Of a stretch of 64,000 bases of DNA, positions 7,869 to 17,800 are shown one piece after another. Below the pieces are notes generated by a model. It was not told the DNA's origin. It did no database searches and saw only the letters and a list, made by a program, of their open reading frames with translations. A program made the position numbers and the translations under genes. The DNA is taken from positions 2,728,001-2,792,000 of the forward strand of contig NZ_CP170453.1 in assembly GCF_042492175.1 (NCBI RefSeq), read 5' to 3'. How positions within the stretch are numbered: the first letter of the stretch is position 1; each line of letters starts with the position of its first letter. The stretch comes from CAJXSN01 sp947492235. GTDB lineage: Bacteria; Pseudomonadota; Alphaproteobacteria; Sphingomonadales; Sphingomonadaceae.

Positions 7869-9122
7869 ATGAACCCGGCACAAATTTTCTTCTGGCCTGC
7901 CATTGTTCTGGCCGGGGTGACGTCTACGGCGTTGGCGCTAGCGGGGCTGGCGCCTGCCCTCGCCATCCTTTTGTTCGCTATCTGGAGCGGGTCCGTCGCC
8001 CTACTGGCGCGCGAACCCAGCGAACAGCGCTTCCCTGACGATGGGGCCAGTGCGTCCTCCGCCATTGCGATCGCGGACAGTATGGCCGCGATGATCGAAC
8101 ATTCCGGCACGCCTCTGCTGCTGACCAAGGGGTCGCGCATTACCGTTGCCAACAAGGCCGCCCGGTCGGTTCTGGGGGATCACATTCTCGGCCAGGACCC
8201 GCGCGTGGCCCTGCGTCATCCCGAAGCGATTGCCCTGATGGAATCGCGCAAGCACGGGGAAGCGATTGTCACCGGCCTCGTCAGACGGCGCGATATCTGG
8301 CGGGTGAGCCGCCATGTGCTCGACGCGGACTATGCCGTGATTGAATTGCTCAACCGCACCAGCGAAGCGGATATCGGGCGCGCGCACACGGATTTCGTCG
8401 CCAATGCCAGCCATGAACTGCGCACGCCGCTCGCATCCATCATCGGATATGCCGAAACATTGCGGGAAAATCCGGGCGAGCTCGATACGCCCATGGCAAC
8501 CAAATTTCTCGACACCATCCACCGCGAGGCGCGGCGCCTGCAAAGTCTTGTCAGCGATCTGTTGTCGCTCTCCCGGATTGAGGCGGAGAAACACGAGCAG
8601 CCTGCCAAACCTCTCGACTATTCCGCTTTGGTGGAGCGCGCCGCGCAGGATGCCGCCGGAGCGGACCGGCGTGATCGCCTTCAGATGAACATCGACGCCG
8701 GATTACGGGTCGCGGGCGACGCGCAGCAATTGGAACAACTGACCCGAAATCTGGTCGACAATGCGCTCAAATACGGCGCTGCAGACGGAACGGTCAGCGT
8801 TGCTCTGGATACCGGACCGCACGGCAATGCCCGCCTCATTGTCAGCGATACCGGTGAAGGCATTCCGCATGAACACCTGCCGCACCTGACAAGGCGCTTC
8901 TATCGCACCGATCCGGGCCGCAGCCGGGCGTCGGGCGGGACCGGCCTCGGACTGGCGATTGTAAAGCACATCGTGGAGCGGCACCGGGGCCGTCTGGAAA
9001 TTCGCAGCACACCGGGAGAAGGCACGACCGTAACCGCGCGAATTCCTCTTTTGTCAACGGTTTCACAAAGCGTGACGAAAGACGGAAAAGCAGCTTCCGG
9101 CGACAGAATGTCACAAAGCTGA
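7869..9122 (+). CDS. phoR: Phosphate regulon sensor histidine kinase
   Basis: A 417-residue sensor kinase. The ATG at 7869 follows an AGAGGT ribosome site; an upstream TTG at 7764 would add an unconvincing tail. Residues about 7-45 are hydrophobic (membrane anchor). A PAS-like region follows, then HisKA with phospho-accepting His182 in the block ASHELRTPLASI. The HATPase part shows an N box (NLVDNALKYG), a G1 box (DTGEGIP) and a G2 box (GGTGLGLAIVKHI). It is the first gene of phoR-pstC-pstA-pstB-phoU-phoB, so it should respond to phosphate flux through Pst via PhoU and phosphorylate PhoB. A possible Pho box overlaps its 3' end. Confidence 0.92.
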   Translation: MNPAQIFFWPAIVLAGVTSTALALAGLAPALAILLFAIWSGSVALLAREPSEQRFPDDGASASSAIAIADSMAAMIEHSGTPLLLTKGSRITVANKAARSVLGDHILGQDPRVALRHPEAIALMESRKHGEAIVTGLVRRRDIWRVSRHVLDADYAVIELLNRTSEADIGRAHTDFVANASHELRTPLASIIGYAETLRENPGELDTPMATKFLDTIHREARRLQSLVSDLLSLSRIEAEKHEQPAKPLDYSALVERAAQDAAGADRRDRLQMNIDAGLRVAGDAQQLEQLTRNLVDNALKYGAADGTVSVALDTGPHGNARLIVSDTGEGIPHEHLPHLTRRFYRTDPGRSRASGGTGLGLAIVKHIVERHRGRLEIRSTPGEGTTVTARIPLLSTVSQSVTKDGKAASGDRMSQS

Positions 9123-9125
9123 AAC
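9108..9125 (+). promoter_or_regulatory. Candidate Pho box before pstC
   Basis: ATGTCAC-AAAG-CTGAAAC has the PhoB box layout of two 7-base repeats separated by four bases. The first half matches CTGTCAY at six of seven positions; the second half is weaker. It overlaps the phoR stop codon and lies about 155 bases before pstC. The 160-base phoR-pstC gap otherwise holds no gene. Confidence 0.4.
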
Positions 9126-9282
9126 ACAAATTCGACATGCCGATCCGGGAAAATCAAGGCTTGAAATCAGGCCCCAATCGATCGCTATCCACTCCTGTAT
9201 CCAGTGGGACATGGCGCAGCCGGTAACCCGCTGCTAACGCGCGGCAAACGCGACTCGAACACTTTGAGGAACCGCCACGCTG

Positions 9283-10668
9283 ATGTCGCCGGCCCTGCTC
9301 TTACTTGTTGCTCTCGGCCTCGGCTTTGTCGGCTGGCTGGCCGGCCGTGCAAAGGCGTCGGCGTTTCAAGCGCCCAACCCTTCCGCGCGTCCAGTGGCGC
9401 GCCCAAATTATCACGGGTGGTATGTGGCCTTGTGGGTGGGTGTCCCGCTGCTGGGCTTTGCCGCGCTGTGGATGGGATTGATGCCTTTGCTGGTCAATCA
9501 ATCGGTGCTCGCGAGCGATGCGGCAGCCGATTTGCCGGAATTCGGCTTCATGCGCGAGACATTGCTAGCAGAGGCCCGCGCCGTGGCGACAGGCAATGCG
9601 GCAGCCGTCTTCGATCCGCAGGCCCGCGCTCTGGTCGAACCATTCCGTGAAGCAATCCAGCGCTACACAGTTATCGGGCTGGTACTAGCGCTATGCATTG
9701 CTGTGGTTTGCGCGCTCTGGTCTTACACGCGGATCAACCCCTCCTTCACCGCACGCACGCGCGTAGAGCGGGCGGTCATGGCCGTGCTGCTCATCGCATC
9801 GCTGGTCGCGATCCTGACGACATTCGGTATCCTCGCCAGCCTGATCTTTGAAACTATCCGGTTCTTCGGCTTTGTAAGCCCGATTGATTTCCTGTTCGGC
9901 ACCAGTTGGAACCCCGATCCGATGTCTAACCCCGATGCCGATCAGGGCGACCGGTATGGGGCCATTCCGCTGTTCTGGGGCACGATCTATATCGGCGCGA
10001 TCATCGCCATGATTGTGGCCATTCCGCTCGGGCTGATGAGCGCGATTTACCTGACGCAATACGCCAATCCCCGGGTCCGCGCGTGGCTGAAGCCTGCGCT
10101 GGAAGTGCTCGCCGGTGTGCCCACCGTGGTTTACGGTTACTTCGCTGCTCTGACGGTTGCGCCCTTCATCCGCGACATCGCTCAGGCCGCAGGTGTGCAG
10201 AACGCCTCGAGCGAGAGCGCGCTGGCTGCGGGCCTCGTGATGGGCATCATGATTATCCCCTTCGTTTCTTCCATGGCAGATGACAGCATCGCGGCCGTCC
10301 CCAGTGCCATGCGCGACGGCAGTCTGGCGATGGGCGCGACCCAGTCCGAAACCATCAAGAAGGTGCTCATCCCCGCCGCCTTGCCCGGGATTGTGGCCGG
10401 GATCATGCTCGCCATCAGCCGAGCTATCGGTGAAACCATGATTGTGGTGATGGCGGCCAGCACGGCGGCCAATCTGTCAGGCAATCCGCTGGATTCCATG
10501 ACGACCGTCACGGTGCAGATTGTGGCCATGCTTACAGGCGAAGGCAGTTTCGATCACCCCGCAACGCTCAGCGCATTCGCGCTTGGCTTTGTCCTTTTCC
10601 TCGTAACGCTGGCGCTGAACTTCTTCGCGCTGCGCGTCGTCAAACGGTTCCGCGAAGCGTATGAGTGA
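9283..10668 (+). CDS. pstC: Phosphate ABC transporter permease PstC
   Basis: A 461-residue inner-membrane permease of the high-affinity phosphate importer. It is longer than E. coli PstC: the N-terminus adds two membrane segments and a loop before the conserved core. The binding-protein-dependent transport core includes IPLGLMSAIYLTQYA, LEVLAGVPTVVYGYFA and the coupling-helix motif RDGSLAMGATQSETIKKVLIP. The ATG is preceded by GAGGAA. The 3' end overlaps pstA by eight bases, so translation is probably coupled. The periplasmic phosphate-binding protein gene pstS is not in this window. Confidence 0.93.
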   Translation: MSPALLLLVALGLGFVGWLAGRAKASAFQAPNPSARPVARPNYHGWYVALWVGVPLLGFAALWMGLMPLLVNQSVLASDAAADLPEFGFMRETLLAEARAVATGNAAAVFDPQARALVEPFREAIQRYTVIGLVLALCIAVVCALWSYTRINPSFTARTRVERAVMAVLLIASLVAILTTFGILASLIFETIRFFGFVSPIDFLFGTSWNPDPMSNPDADQGDRYGAIPLFWGTIYIGAIIAMIVAIPLGLMSAIYLTQYANPRVRAWLKPALEVLAGVPTVVYGYFAALTVAPFIRDIAQAAGVQNASSESALAAGLVMGIMIIPFVSSMADDSIAAVPSAMRDGSLAMGATQSETIKKVLIPAALPGIVAGIMLAISRAIGETMIVVMAASTAANLSGNPLDSMTTVTVQIVAMLTGEGSFDHPATLSAFALGFVLFLVTLALNFFALRVVKRFREAYE

Positions 10669-11950
10669 TAGCCCCGCCCTGAGCGCGCCAGGTTCCGCGC
10701 CCGCGCCTTCGTCCGCTTCAGACGAGCGGCAGGCCGCTTTCGAGAAGCGGCTGAAGCAGCGCTACGCATCCGAGAAGCGCTTCCGCCTTCTGGGCCTTGG
10801 TGCGGTGTCGTTCTCGGTCGCCGTCCTTCTGCTCCTGCTCGGCACAATGCTGTATAACGGCATTGGAGGCTTCCAGCGGGCCGAGCTTAAAGTGCCGATC
10901 GATTTTGCCGAGGCTGGCCTTTCGGTCGATCCCGCAACGCTGGAGCAGTCCGGCGTGCAGTCGCTGGAAACGCAGGGCCTGCCGCAAGTCGTCGAGTATT
11001 TCGCCGGAGAAGCTCTGGGCGCGGATGGCGCAGCAGAGATCAGCAGCGAGGCATGGCGCGAACTCGCGACCAGGATCGTAGCTGATCCCTCCATTGCGCG
11101 TGGCCAGCAAGACATCTGGGTCGCCGCCAGCGCGGATCTGGCACAGGGCATGGAAGGTGAGGGTTCGCCCGAATTGCAGGCGCTGGCTGACCGCCTCGAA
11201 AGCGAGGGCTCGCTCGACAAGCGGCTCGACATTGGCTTTCTGCAGCGGGCCGATGCGACGGACCCGCAGCTAGTGGGCATCTGGGCCGCGCTCAAGGGCT
11301 CTATTCTGACGATGATCGTCACGCTTCTGCTCGCCTTCCCTGTGGGCGTTCTGGCAGCGCTTTATCTGGAGGAATACGCGCCGAAGAACCGCTGGACCGA
11401 CATCATCGAGGTTTCGATCAACAATCTTGCGGCTGTGCCTTCGATTATCTTCGGTCTTTTGGGGCTGGCCGTCTTCCTCACGATCTTTCCCAATATGCGC
11501 TCCGCTCCGCTGATTGGCGGGATGACACTGGCCCTGATGACCATGCCCGTCATCGTCATCACCGGGCGCAATGCGATCAAGGCCGTTCCGCCTTCTATTC
11601 GCGACGGCGCATTGGCGGTCGGCGCATCGCCGGTGCAGGTGGTGTTCCACCATGTCCTGCCGCTTGCCCTGCCCGGCATCCTGACCGGCACCATCATCGG
11701 CATGGCGCGCGCTTTGGGTGAAACCGCACCTCTGCTGATGATCGGCATGCGTGCCTTCGTCGCCAGCCCGCCCGATGGCTTCACCTCGCCTGCCACCGTT
11801 CTGCCGGTGCAGATTTTCCTTTGGTCCGATGAAATCGATCGCGGTTTCGTGGAACGGACCAGCGCTGCTATCATCGTGCTGCTGATTTTCCTTCTGCTGA
11901 TGAACGGCCTTGCCATTTATCTGCGCAACAAATTCGAGAAAACCTGGTGA
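10661..11950 (+). CDS. pstA: Phosphate ABC transporter permease PstA
   Basis: A 429-residue partner permease of PstC. The first about 200 residues form the N-terminal extension found in many alphaproteobacterial PstA proteins (DUF3333 type), with one membrane segment near residues 45-65 and a large non-membrane region. The permease core begins near 205 and includes FPVGVLAALYLEEYAP, NNLAAVPSIIFGLLGLA and the EAA-like motif RDGALAVGASPVQVVFHHVLP. It overlaps pstC by eight bases and pstB by four. Confidence 0.92.
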   Translation: MSDSPALSAPGSAPAPSSASDERQAAFEKRLKQRYASEKRFRLLGLGAVSFSVAVLLLLLGTMLYNGIGGFQRAELKVPIDFAEAGLSVDPATLEQSGVQSLETQGLPQVVEYFAGEALGADGAAEISSEAWRELATRIVADPSIARGQQDIWVAASADLAQGMEGEGSPELQALADRLESEGSLDKRLDIGFLQRADATDPQLVGIWAALKGSILTMIVTLLLAFPVGVLAALYLEEYAPKNRWTDIIEVSINNLAAVPSIIFGLLGLAVFLTIFPNMRSAPLIGGMTLALMTMPVIVITGRNAIKAVPPSIRDGALAVGASPVQVVFHHVLPLALPGILTGTIIGMARALGETAPLLMIGMRAFVASPPDGFTSPATVLPVQIFLWSDEIDRGFVERTSAAIIVLLIFLLLMNGLAIYLRNKFEKTW

Positions 11951-12735
11951 CCGTACGACACGAGAATATGAATGACGCTGAGGCAAAGATGCGCACGCGC
12001 GACGTCAATGTCTATTACGGCGACAAGCAGGCCATCGATTCTGTGACAATCGATATTCCGTCGCAATTTGTGACGGCGTTTATCGGCCCGTCGGGCTGCG
12101 GCAAATCGACCTTTCTGCGCGCGCTCAACCGGATGAACGACACGATCCCCTCCGCCAAGGTAGAGGGCACGATCGAGCTGGACGGGCAGGATATCTACAC
12201 CTCCGGCATGGACGTGGTGCAGCTCCGTGCGCGGGTGGGGATGGTGTTCCAGAAGCCCAACCCCTTCCCGAAATCGATCTACGACAACATTGCCTATGGC
12301 CCGAAAATCCACGGGCTGGCGGAAACCAAGGATTCGCTCGACGAGATCGTCGAGAAATCCCTCACCCGCGCCGGTCTGTGGAACGAGGTGAAGGACCGGC
12401 TCGATGAATCCGGCACGGCACTCTCCGGCGGCCAGCAGCAGCGCCTTTGCATTGCGCGGGCCATCGCGGTCGATCCCGAAGTCATCCTGATGGACGAGCC
12501 GTGCTCGGCGCTGGACCCGATTGCCACGGCGAAAATCGAGGAACTGATCGACGATCTGACCGGGCGGTACGCCATCGTGATCGTCACCCACTCCATGCAA
12601 CAGGCCGCGCGCGTTTCCCAGCGCACGGCGTTTTTCCACCTCGGCAAGATGGTCGAATATGGTCCGACAGAGGACATTTTCACCAATCCGATCGAGGAAC
12701 GGACCAAAGATTATATCACAGGGCGGTACGGCTGA
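11947..12735 (+). CDS. pstB: Phosphate ABC transporter ATP-binding protein PstB
   Basis: A 262-residue ATPase that powers phosphate import. Visible motifs are Walker A GPSGCGKST, the Q-loop region MVFQKPNPFPKSIYDN (a PstB hallmark), signature LSGGQQQR, Walker B VILMDEPCSALDP and the switch His in VTHSMQQA. The GTG start at 11947 overlaps the pstA stop in a GTGA arrangement; an ATG at 11968 is an alternative. The stop overlaps the phoU start by one base. Confidence 0.95.
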   Translation: MTVRHENMNDAEAKMRTRDVNVYYGDKQAIDSVTIDIPSQFVTAFIGPSGCGKSTFLRALNRMNDTIPSAKVEGTIELDGQDIYTSGMDVVQLRARVGMVFQKPNPFPKSIYDNIAYGPKIHGLAETKDSLDEIVEKSLTRAGLWNEVKDRLDESGTALSGGQQQRLCIARAIAVDPEVILMDEPCSALDPIATAKIEELIDDLTGRYAIVIVTHSMQQAARVSQRTAFFHLGKMVEYGPTEDIFTNPIEERTKDYITGRYG

Positions 12736-13406
12736 TGATGGACCACACAGTCAAGGCATTCGACGAAGACATCACCCGCCTACGTGGCCTGATCGCGGAA
12801 ATGGGCGGGCTGGCCGAGGTCGCCGTGCAGGAAGCAATCGACGCCATGGTGCGCGGCGACAAGGAGCTCGGTGATGCCGTGGTCGCACGCGACAAGAAGC
12901 TCGATACGCTGGAAACCGAGGTGGACAAACTCGCCGTACGGATCATTGCGCTGCGTGCCCCCCTGGCGGACGATTTGCGCGAAGTGATTGCAGCGCTGAA
13001 AATCGCCGGCGTGGTCGAGCGGATTGGCGACTACGCCAAGAACATCGCCAAGCGGGTCGATAAGATCAAGGAGCGCGGCAAATTCGAACCGCTCACCCTG
13101 CTGCCGACCATGGCCGAACTGGCCGCCGAAATGGTCCATGACGTGCTGACCGCCTACGCCGCGCGGGACCCCGAGCTGGCGCTGGAAGTGATTGCCGCCG
13201 ACAACAAGGTCGACGCATTCTACGATAGCATTTTCCGCAACCTTGTCAGCCATATGGTCGAAAACCCGAAGACCATCTCGACCGCGGCGCAATTGCTGTT
13301 CGTTGCCAAGAATATCGAGCGGATCGGCGATCATGCGACCAATGTCGCCGAGATGGTCCATTTCGCCGCCACTGGCGACTATCCGCCTGATGACGATGAC
13401 ATTTAG
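12735..13406 (+). CDS. phoU: Phosphate signalling regulator PhoU
   Basis: A 223-residue, all-helical protein with two PhoU repeats. The metal-binding E/DxxxD-type blocks appear as RIGDYAKNIAKR in the first repeat and RIGDHATNVAEM in the second. PhoU links the Pst transporter to PhoR and lowers PhoB activity when phosphate is plentiful. The start ATG overlaps the pstB stop (TGATG); a second ATG follows directly. Confidence 0.93.
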   Translation: MMDHTVKAFDEDITRLRGLIAEMGGLAEVAVQEAIDAMVRGDKELGDAVVARDKKLDTLETEVDKLAVRIIALRAPLADDLREVIAALKIAGVVERIGDYAKNIAKRVDKIKERGKFEPLTLLPTMAELAAEMVHDVLTAYAARDPELALEVIAADNKVDAFYDSIFRNLVSHMVENPKTISTAAQLLFVAKNIERIGDHATNVAEMVHFAATGDYPPDDDDI

Positions 13407-13458
13407 GGACGCGAACCAGGATTGATTGCCGCATGTGCGGCCAGCAGAGGAACACCAA

Positions 13459-14148
13459 GTGTCTGTCGCCAGCCTGCTCCTAGTTGAAGACGACCCTGCG
13501 CTTTCGGAGCTGCTGGAGTTTCGCTTTTCGCGGGAAGGCTACCGTGTTCGCGCGACCGACGATGGCGATGACGCCTTGATGCTGGCAACTGAAGAGCTTC
13601 CCGATCTGGTCATCCTCGACTGGATGATAAACGGTACCAGCGGGATCGAAGTGTGCCGCCGTCTGCGCCGCGAGAAAGCGACCGCGCATGTCCCGATCAT
13701 CATGCTGACCGCGCGCGAAGCCGAGGACGACCGCATACGCGGGCTGGAAACAGGCGCGGATGATTATGTGACCAAGCCCTTCTCCCCCCGCGAATTGCTG
13801 GCCCGCGTCTCGGCGGTCATGCGCCGCATCCGCCCCGCCCTTGCAGGCGAAGTGATAGAGGTAGGCGACATCAAGCTGGACCCGGTTGCGCACAGGGTGG
13901 AACGGGCGGGCAAGCCGTTGCAACTCGGCCCGACAGAATACCGCTTGCTCAAATTCTTCATGGAAAGCCCCGACCGTGTATTCAGCCGGGGCCAATTGCT
14001 CGACGGAGTATGGGGCACCGAAAGCGATATCGAATTGCGCACTGTGGACGTGCATATCCGCCGTCTTCGCAAGGCAATCCAGATGGACGGCGCGCCCGAT
14101 CTGGTTCGGACTGTGCGGTCCGCCGGATACGCGTTCGAGACGCCCTAA
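13459..14148 (+). CDS. phoB: Phosphate regulon response regulator PhoB
   Basis: A 229-residue OmpR/PhoB-type regulator. The receiver domain has acidic pocket residues in VEDDP and the phosphorylation site Asp54 in VILDWM; Thr and Lys appear in MLTARE and VTKPFSP. The C-terminal winged helix (about 130-229) includes LGPTEYRLLKFFMESP and VDVHIRRLRKAI. The GTG start follows AGAGGAA. An upstream in-frame ATG at 13426 would add eleven untypical residues. It closes the phoR-to-phoB operon. Its 3' end overlaps the convergent extensin-like gene by four bases. Confidence 0.93.
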   Translation: MSVASLLLVEDDPALSELLEFRFSREGYRVRATDDGDDALMLATEELPDLVILDWMINGTSGIEVCRRLRREKATAHVPIIMLTAREAEDDRIRGLETGADDYVTKPFSPRELLARVSAVMRRIRPALAGEVIEVGDIKLDPVAHRVERAGKPLQLGPTEYRLLKFFMESPDRVFSRGQLLDGVWGTESDIELRTVDVHIRRLRKAIQMDGAPDLVRTVRSAGYAFETP

Positions 14149-14888
14149 CGGCACACCCCGCCAATACGGCGCGGGGCACGGTCGAAATGGAAATGGTCGG
14201 CGTGAGCTGCATTATAGTCCGGCGACAAAACGGTGCTGAAGCCCGAGCAGGCCCCGTCGCGCACCGTGCGCAAGAATTCCGCTTTGGCACTCTCCCCGTC
14301 CCAATCGTCGAGAACCGAGACGCGCGTTCCGTCCGCGAGGATGAAGCCCGATATGTCCACCGCATTGCCCGTCGCATGCTCGCTCCACGGGCCTTCATCA
14401 CGGCCATAGAGGCGCCTGCAACTATAGGCGCCATAGTGCTCGATCGTCTGCACATCCTGATTGAACAGCCGCTCCGCCGCAGGCTGCACTGTCTGATCCA
14501 GCCATAATTGCATTGCGACAGCGACCGGGCACGTGCTGGCTGGCGGGGGCGAAGCATAGGGGAAAGCATCCAACAAAGTCCGGTCGCTGCGCCGGCATGC
14601 GCCATCGCCCTGAGGTTCCAATGCGGTAAAGGATATGTCGCTGCGGGCCAGAACAGCGCGGCATTGCTCCGGGTCATCCGCCAGATTCGCGAGTTTGGCA
14701 CCGGTCGCCCAGCCCGCAGGATCGCGCAGATCCAGTGGTGCCCACGGATTGTGCTCCGGATGATCCTGCAACCAGCTCCATCCGGCAAGACCGATGGCGG
14801 CGAGAAGCAGGATGAGAATAACCCGCCTGTCGCCCCGGAACCGTCCGATGCGGCGGGAAATGCGTTGGGTTGGCGGCGTTGAACTCAA
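14145..14888 (-). CDS. Extensin-family protein (ExtensinC domain)
   Basis: A 247-residue protein with one N-terminal membrane anchor (about residues 22-40), so the bulk is periplasmic. The C-terminal half shows the hallmarks of the bacterial extensin-like domain: CPVAVAMQLW, HATGNAVDISGF and AAHADHFHFD, with conserved Cys residues. HxxxNAxD and HADHFHFD resemble the zinc-binding layout of LAS-type peptidases. A role in cell-wall processing is therefore possible but unproven. Translation probably starts at TTG 14888, whose TTGA overlaps the dnaE2 stop codon; no ATG lies nearby. This places it at the tail of the LexA-controlled operon. Confidence 0.8.
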   Translation of the reverse strand: MSSTPPTQRISRRIGRFRGDRRVILILLLAAIGLAGWSWLQDHPEHNPWAPLDLRDPAGWATGAKLANLADDPEQCRAVLARSDISFTALEPQGDGACRRSDRTLLDAFPYASPPPASTCPVAVAMQLWLDQTVQPAAERLFNQDVQTIEHYGAYSCRRLYGRDEGPWSEHATGNAVDISGFILADGTRVSVLDDWDGESAKAEFLRTVRDGACSGFSTVLSPDYNAAHADHFHFDRAPRRIGGVCR

Positions 14889-17800
14889 TGAAAATCTCTC
14901 GACTTGGGAATGATCCGCGCATTGCGGGGATGGCCGCGACCGCCATTGGTGTGGTTACCGCATTCACGGTTATTGGCGGGCGGTGGTTCCCACGGCTCTA
15001 TCGGTCTGGCTTTTTCAGTATCTCCCTCAGGTGGAATATCCGCTTCCTTGCGAGGGCCGAATTTGCTCGGCAGCGGCGAGGTGACATGATCCGCACGGGC
15101 GAGCGGAGCCTCTAACATATCGTCGGACAGGGCATGCAGACGGTGCGTGGCATCGGTCATGTGGTGTGCGATGACATGGATCACCTCGTCATCATATTCC
15201 ACCCTTCCGCGCACCTCTATCAGCCGCGCGCCCATCACCACCTTGCGCTGCTTCTCCTTCAGATCGGGCCAGACGACCAGATTGATGACCCCGGTCTCGT
15301 CCTCCAGCGTGATGAAGCACACGCCCTTCGCGCTGCCCGGCTGCTGGCGGATCAGCACCACGCCCGCCACCTGCACCATGCTGCGAAACTTGCGGTCGCG
15401 CAGATCGCAGGCCCGCACGAAGCCGCGCTCGGCCAGATCGGGCCGGAGGAAAGCCATGGGGTGCGCCTTCAGGCTGAGCCGGGTGGTCTGGTAATCGGCC
15501 ACCACTTCCTCGCTCAGCGGCATATGCGGCAATTGCACGGCGCGTTTCTCTGCACCCTCGTCCCGCTCTGCCGCGGCACGGAACAGCGGCAGGTCCGGCC
15601 CCGCCACCAGACTGCGCGCATCCCACAGCGCCTGCCTGCGCGGCAGACCGAGCGATCCAAACGCATCCGCGCTGGCAAGCCGCTCGATATGCGCAGGCGA
15701 GAGCCCCGCCCGGTCCTGAAGCTCGCGCACATCGGCATAAGGCCCGTTCTCCGCCCGCTCGGCAATCAACCGCGCGGCGATGTGTTCGGGCAGCCCGTCG
15801 ATCTGGCGCAGGCCGAGGCGCAGGGAGAGGTGCCTGTCCTGGCGGCCTTTGTCTGGGTTTTGCTCACGCGGACAGCCGTGCGACACGACGAAGTCAGTCG
15901 ATTGATTGTCGCGCAGAGACGCAGAGGGCGCAGAGGTCTCGCATCTTCGGCGAAGCCGCATTCCCTCTTCGACAGCGTCCTCTTCCTGTATCGTAGCGGG
16001 AAAGGCGCCTTCAGCGCGGTCCGTCCCTCTGCGCCCTCTGCGTCTCTGCGCGAAAAAAACTCCCTCTCTCATATCCTCCAACGTGCAGTCCCAGTCGGAG
16101 CAATTCACATCCGCGCTGCGCACCTCCACCCCATGCTCCGCTGCATCGCGTACGATCTGTGCGGGCGCGTAGAACCCCATCGGCTGGGAATTGAGCAGCG
16201 CGCAGCCAAACGCCGCAGGGAAATGGCATTTCAGCCAGCTCGACACATAGACCAGATGCGCGAAACTGGCCGCGTGGCTTTCGGGGAAGCCATATTCGCC
16301 AAAGCCCCTGATCTGGTTGAAACAGCGCTGGGCAAAGTCGCGGTCGTACCCGCGCTTCACCATCCGCTCGACCATCATGTCCTGAAGCTCGTCAACCATG
16401 CCACGGCTGCGGAACGTCGCCATGGCCTTGCGCAGGCGATTGGCCTCCATGCTGGAAAACTTCGCCGCATCCAGCGCGATTTTCATCGCCTGTTCCTGAA
16501 AGATCGGTACGCCCAGCGTCCGCTCCAGAATGCTCGACAATTCATCCGGCGGGCCGTGCTCCGGGCCGGGGGCAGGAATGCGCACCTGCTCCGCCCCGCG
16601 CCGCCGTTTAAGATAGGGGTGCACCATATCCCCCTGGATCGGCCCGGGACGCACAATGGCGACCTGGATCACCAGATCGTAAAATTCGCGCGGGCGCAGG
16701 CGGGGCAGCATGTTCATCTGCGCCCGGCTTTCGACCTGAAACACACCGAGGGAATCGCCCTTACGCAGCATCGCATAGGTTTCGGGATCCTCGCGCGGGA
16801 CGGTCGCCAGCTCCAGCGGGCGGTCGTGGTGATCCTCCAGCAGATCGAGGCATTTCTTGATGCAGGTCAGCATGCCCAGCGCCAGCACATCGACCTTCAG
16901 GATGCCGAGCGCCTCGATATCGTCCTTGTCCCATTCGATGAAACTGCGCTCCGGCATCGCGCCATTGCCGATGGGCACAGTCTCGGTCAGTGCGCCTTCG
17001 GTCAGAATGAACCCGCCGACATGCTGGGACAAATGGCGCGGCATTCCAATCATTTGCCGGGTGAGCGCGAGAACCCGTTTGAGGTGCGGGTCGGTGATAT
17101 CCATGCCGCTCTCCGCGACATGGCCCTCACCAATTTCCCGGCCCCATCCGCCCCACACGGTCTTTGCCAATGTGCTGGTGACGTCTTCGGACAGGCCCAT
17201 CGCCTTGCCCACTTCGCGGATCGCCATGCGTGGGCGATAGTGGATGACCGTCGCCGTCAATCCGGCACGGTGTCTTCCGTATTTGCGGTAGAGATACTGG
17301 ATAACCTCTTCTCTCCGCTCATGTTCGAAGTCGACATCGATGTCCGGCGGCTCCTTGCGGTCCTCGGAGATAAAGCGGTCGAACAGCAGCTGGTGATGCG
17401 CCGGATCGACAGAGGTAATCCCGAGGCAGAAGCACACAGCAGAATTGGCCGCACTGCCCCGCCCCTGGCACAGGATCGGCGGGTTGACCTTCTCGCGCGC
17501 GAAATCGACGATATCCTTGATGGTCAGGAAATAGCGCGCCAGATCCATCTTGCCGATCAGCGCCAGCTCCTTGTGCAGAGTCTCCCGAACAGAGTCCGGC
17601 AAGCCATTGGGGTAGCGCCATTTTGCGCCCTCCCATGTGGCGCTTTCGAGATATTCCTGCGGCTCCATGCCGCCGGGATAAATCTCCTCCGGATACTCGT
17701 AACGCAGCTCGTCGAGGCTGAACTGGCAGGCATCGGCCACCTCCCGCGCCGCCGTGATGGCGTGGGGCCAGCGCTCGAACAGCTTCTCCATGATGTGCGG

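Noticed and set aside
15833..16060. Intein or frameshift in dnaE2
   Set aside because: The insert is too short for an intein and lacks the Cys/Ser start and HN end. The frame remains open and both flanks align with the family, so a palindromic insertion fits better.
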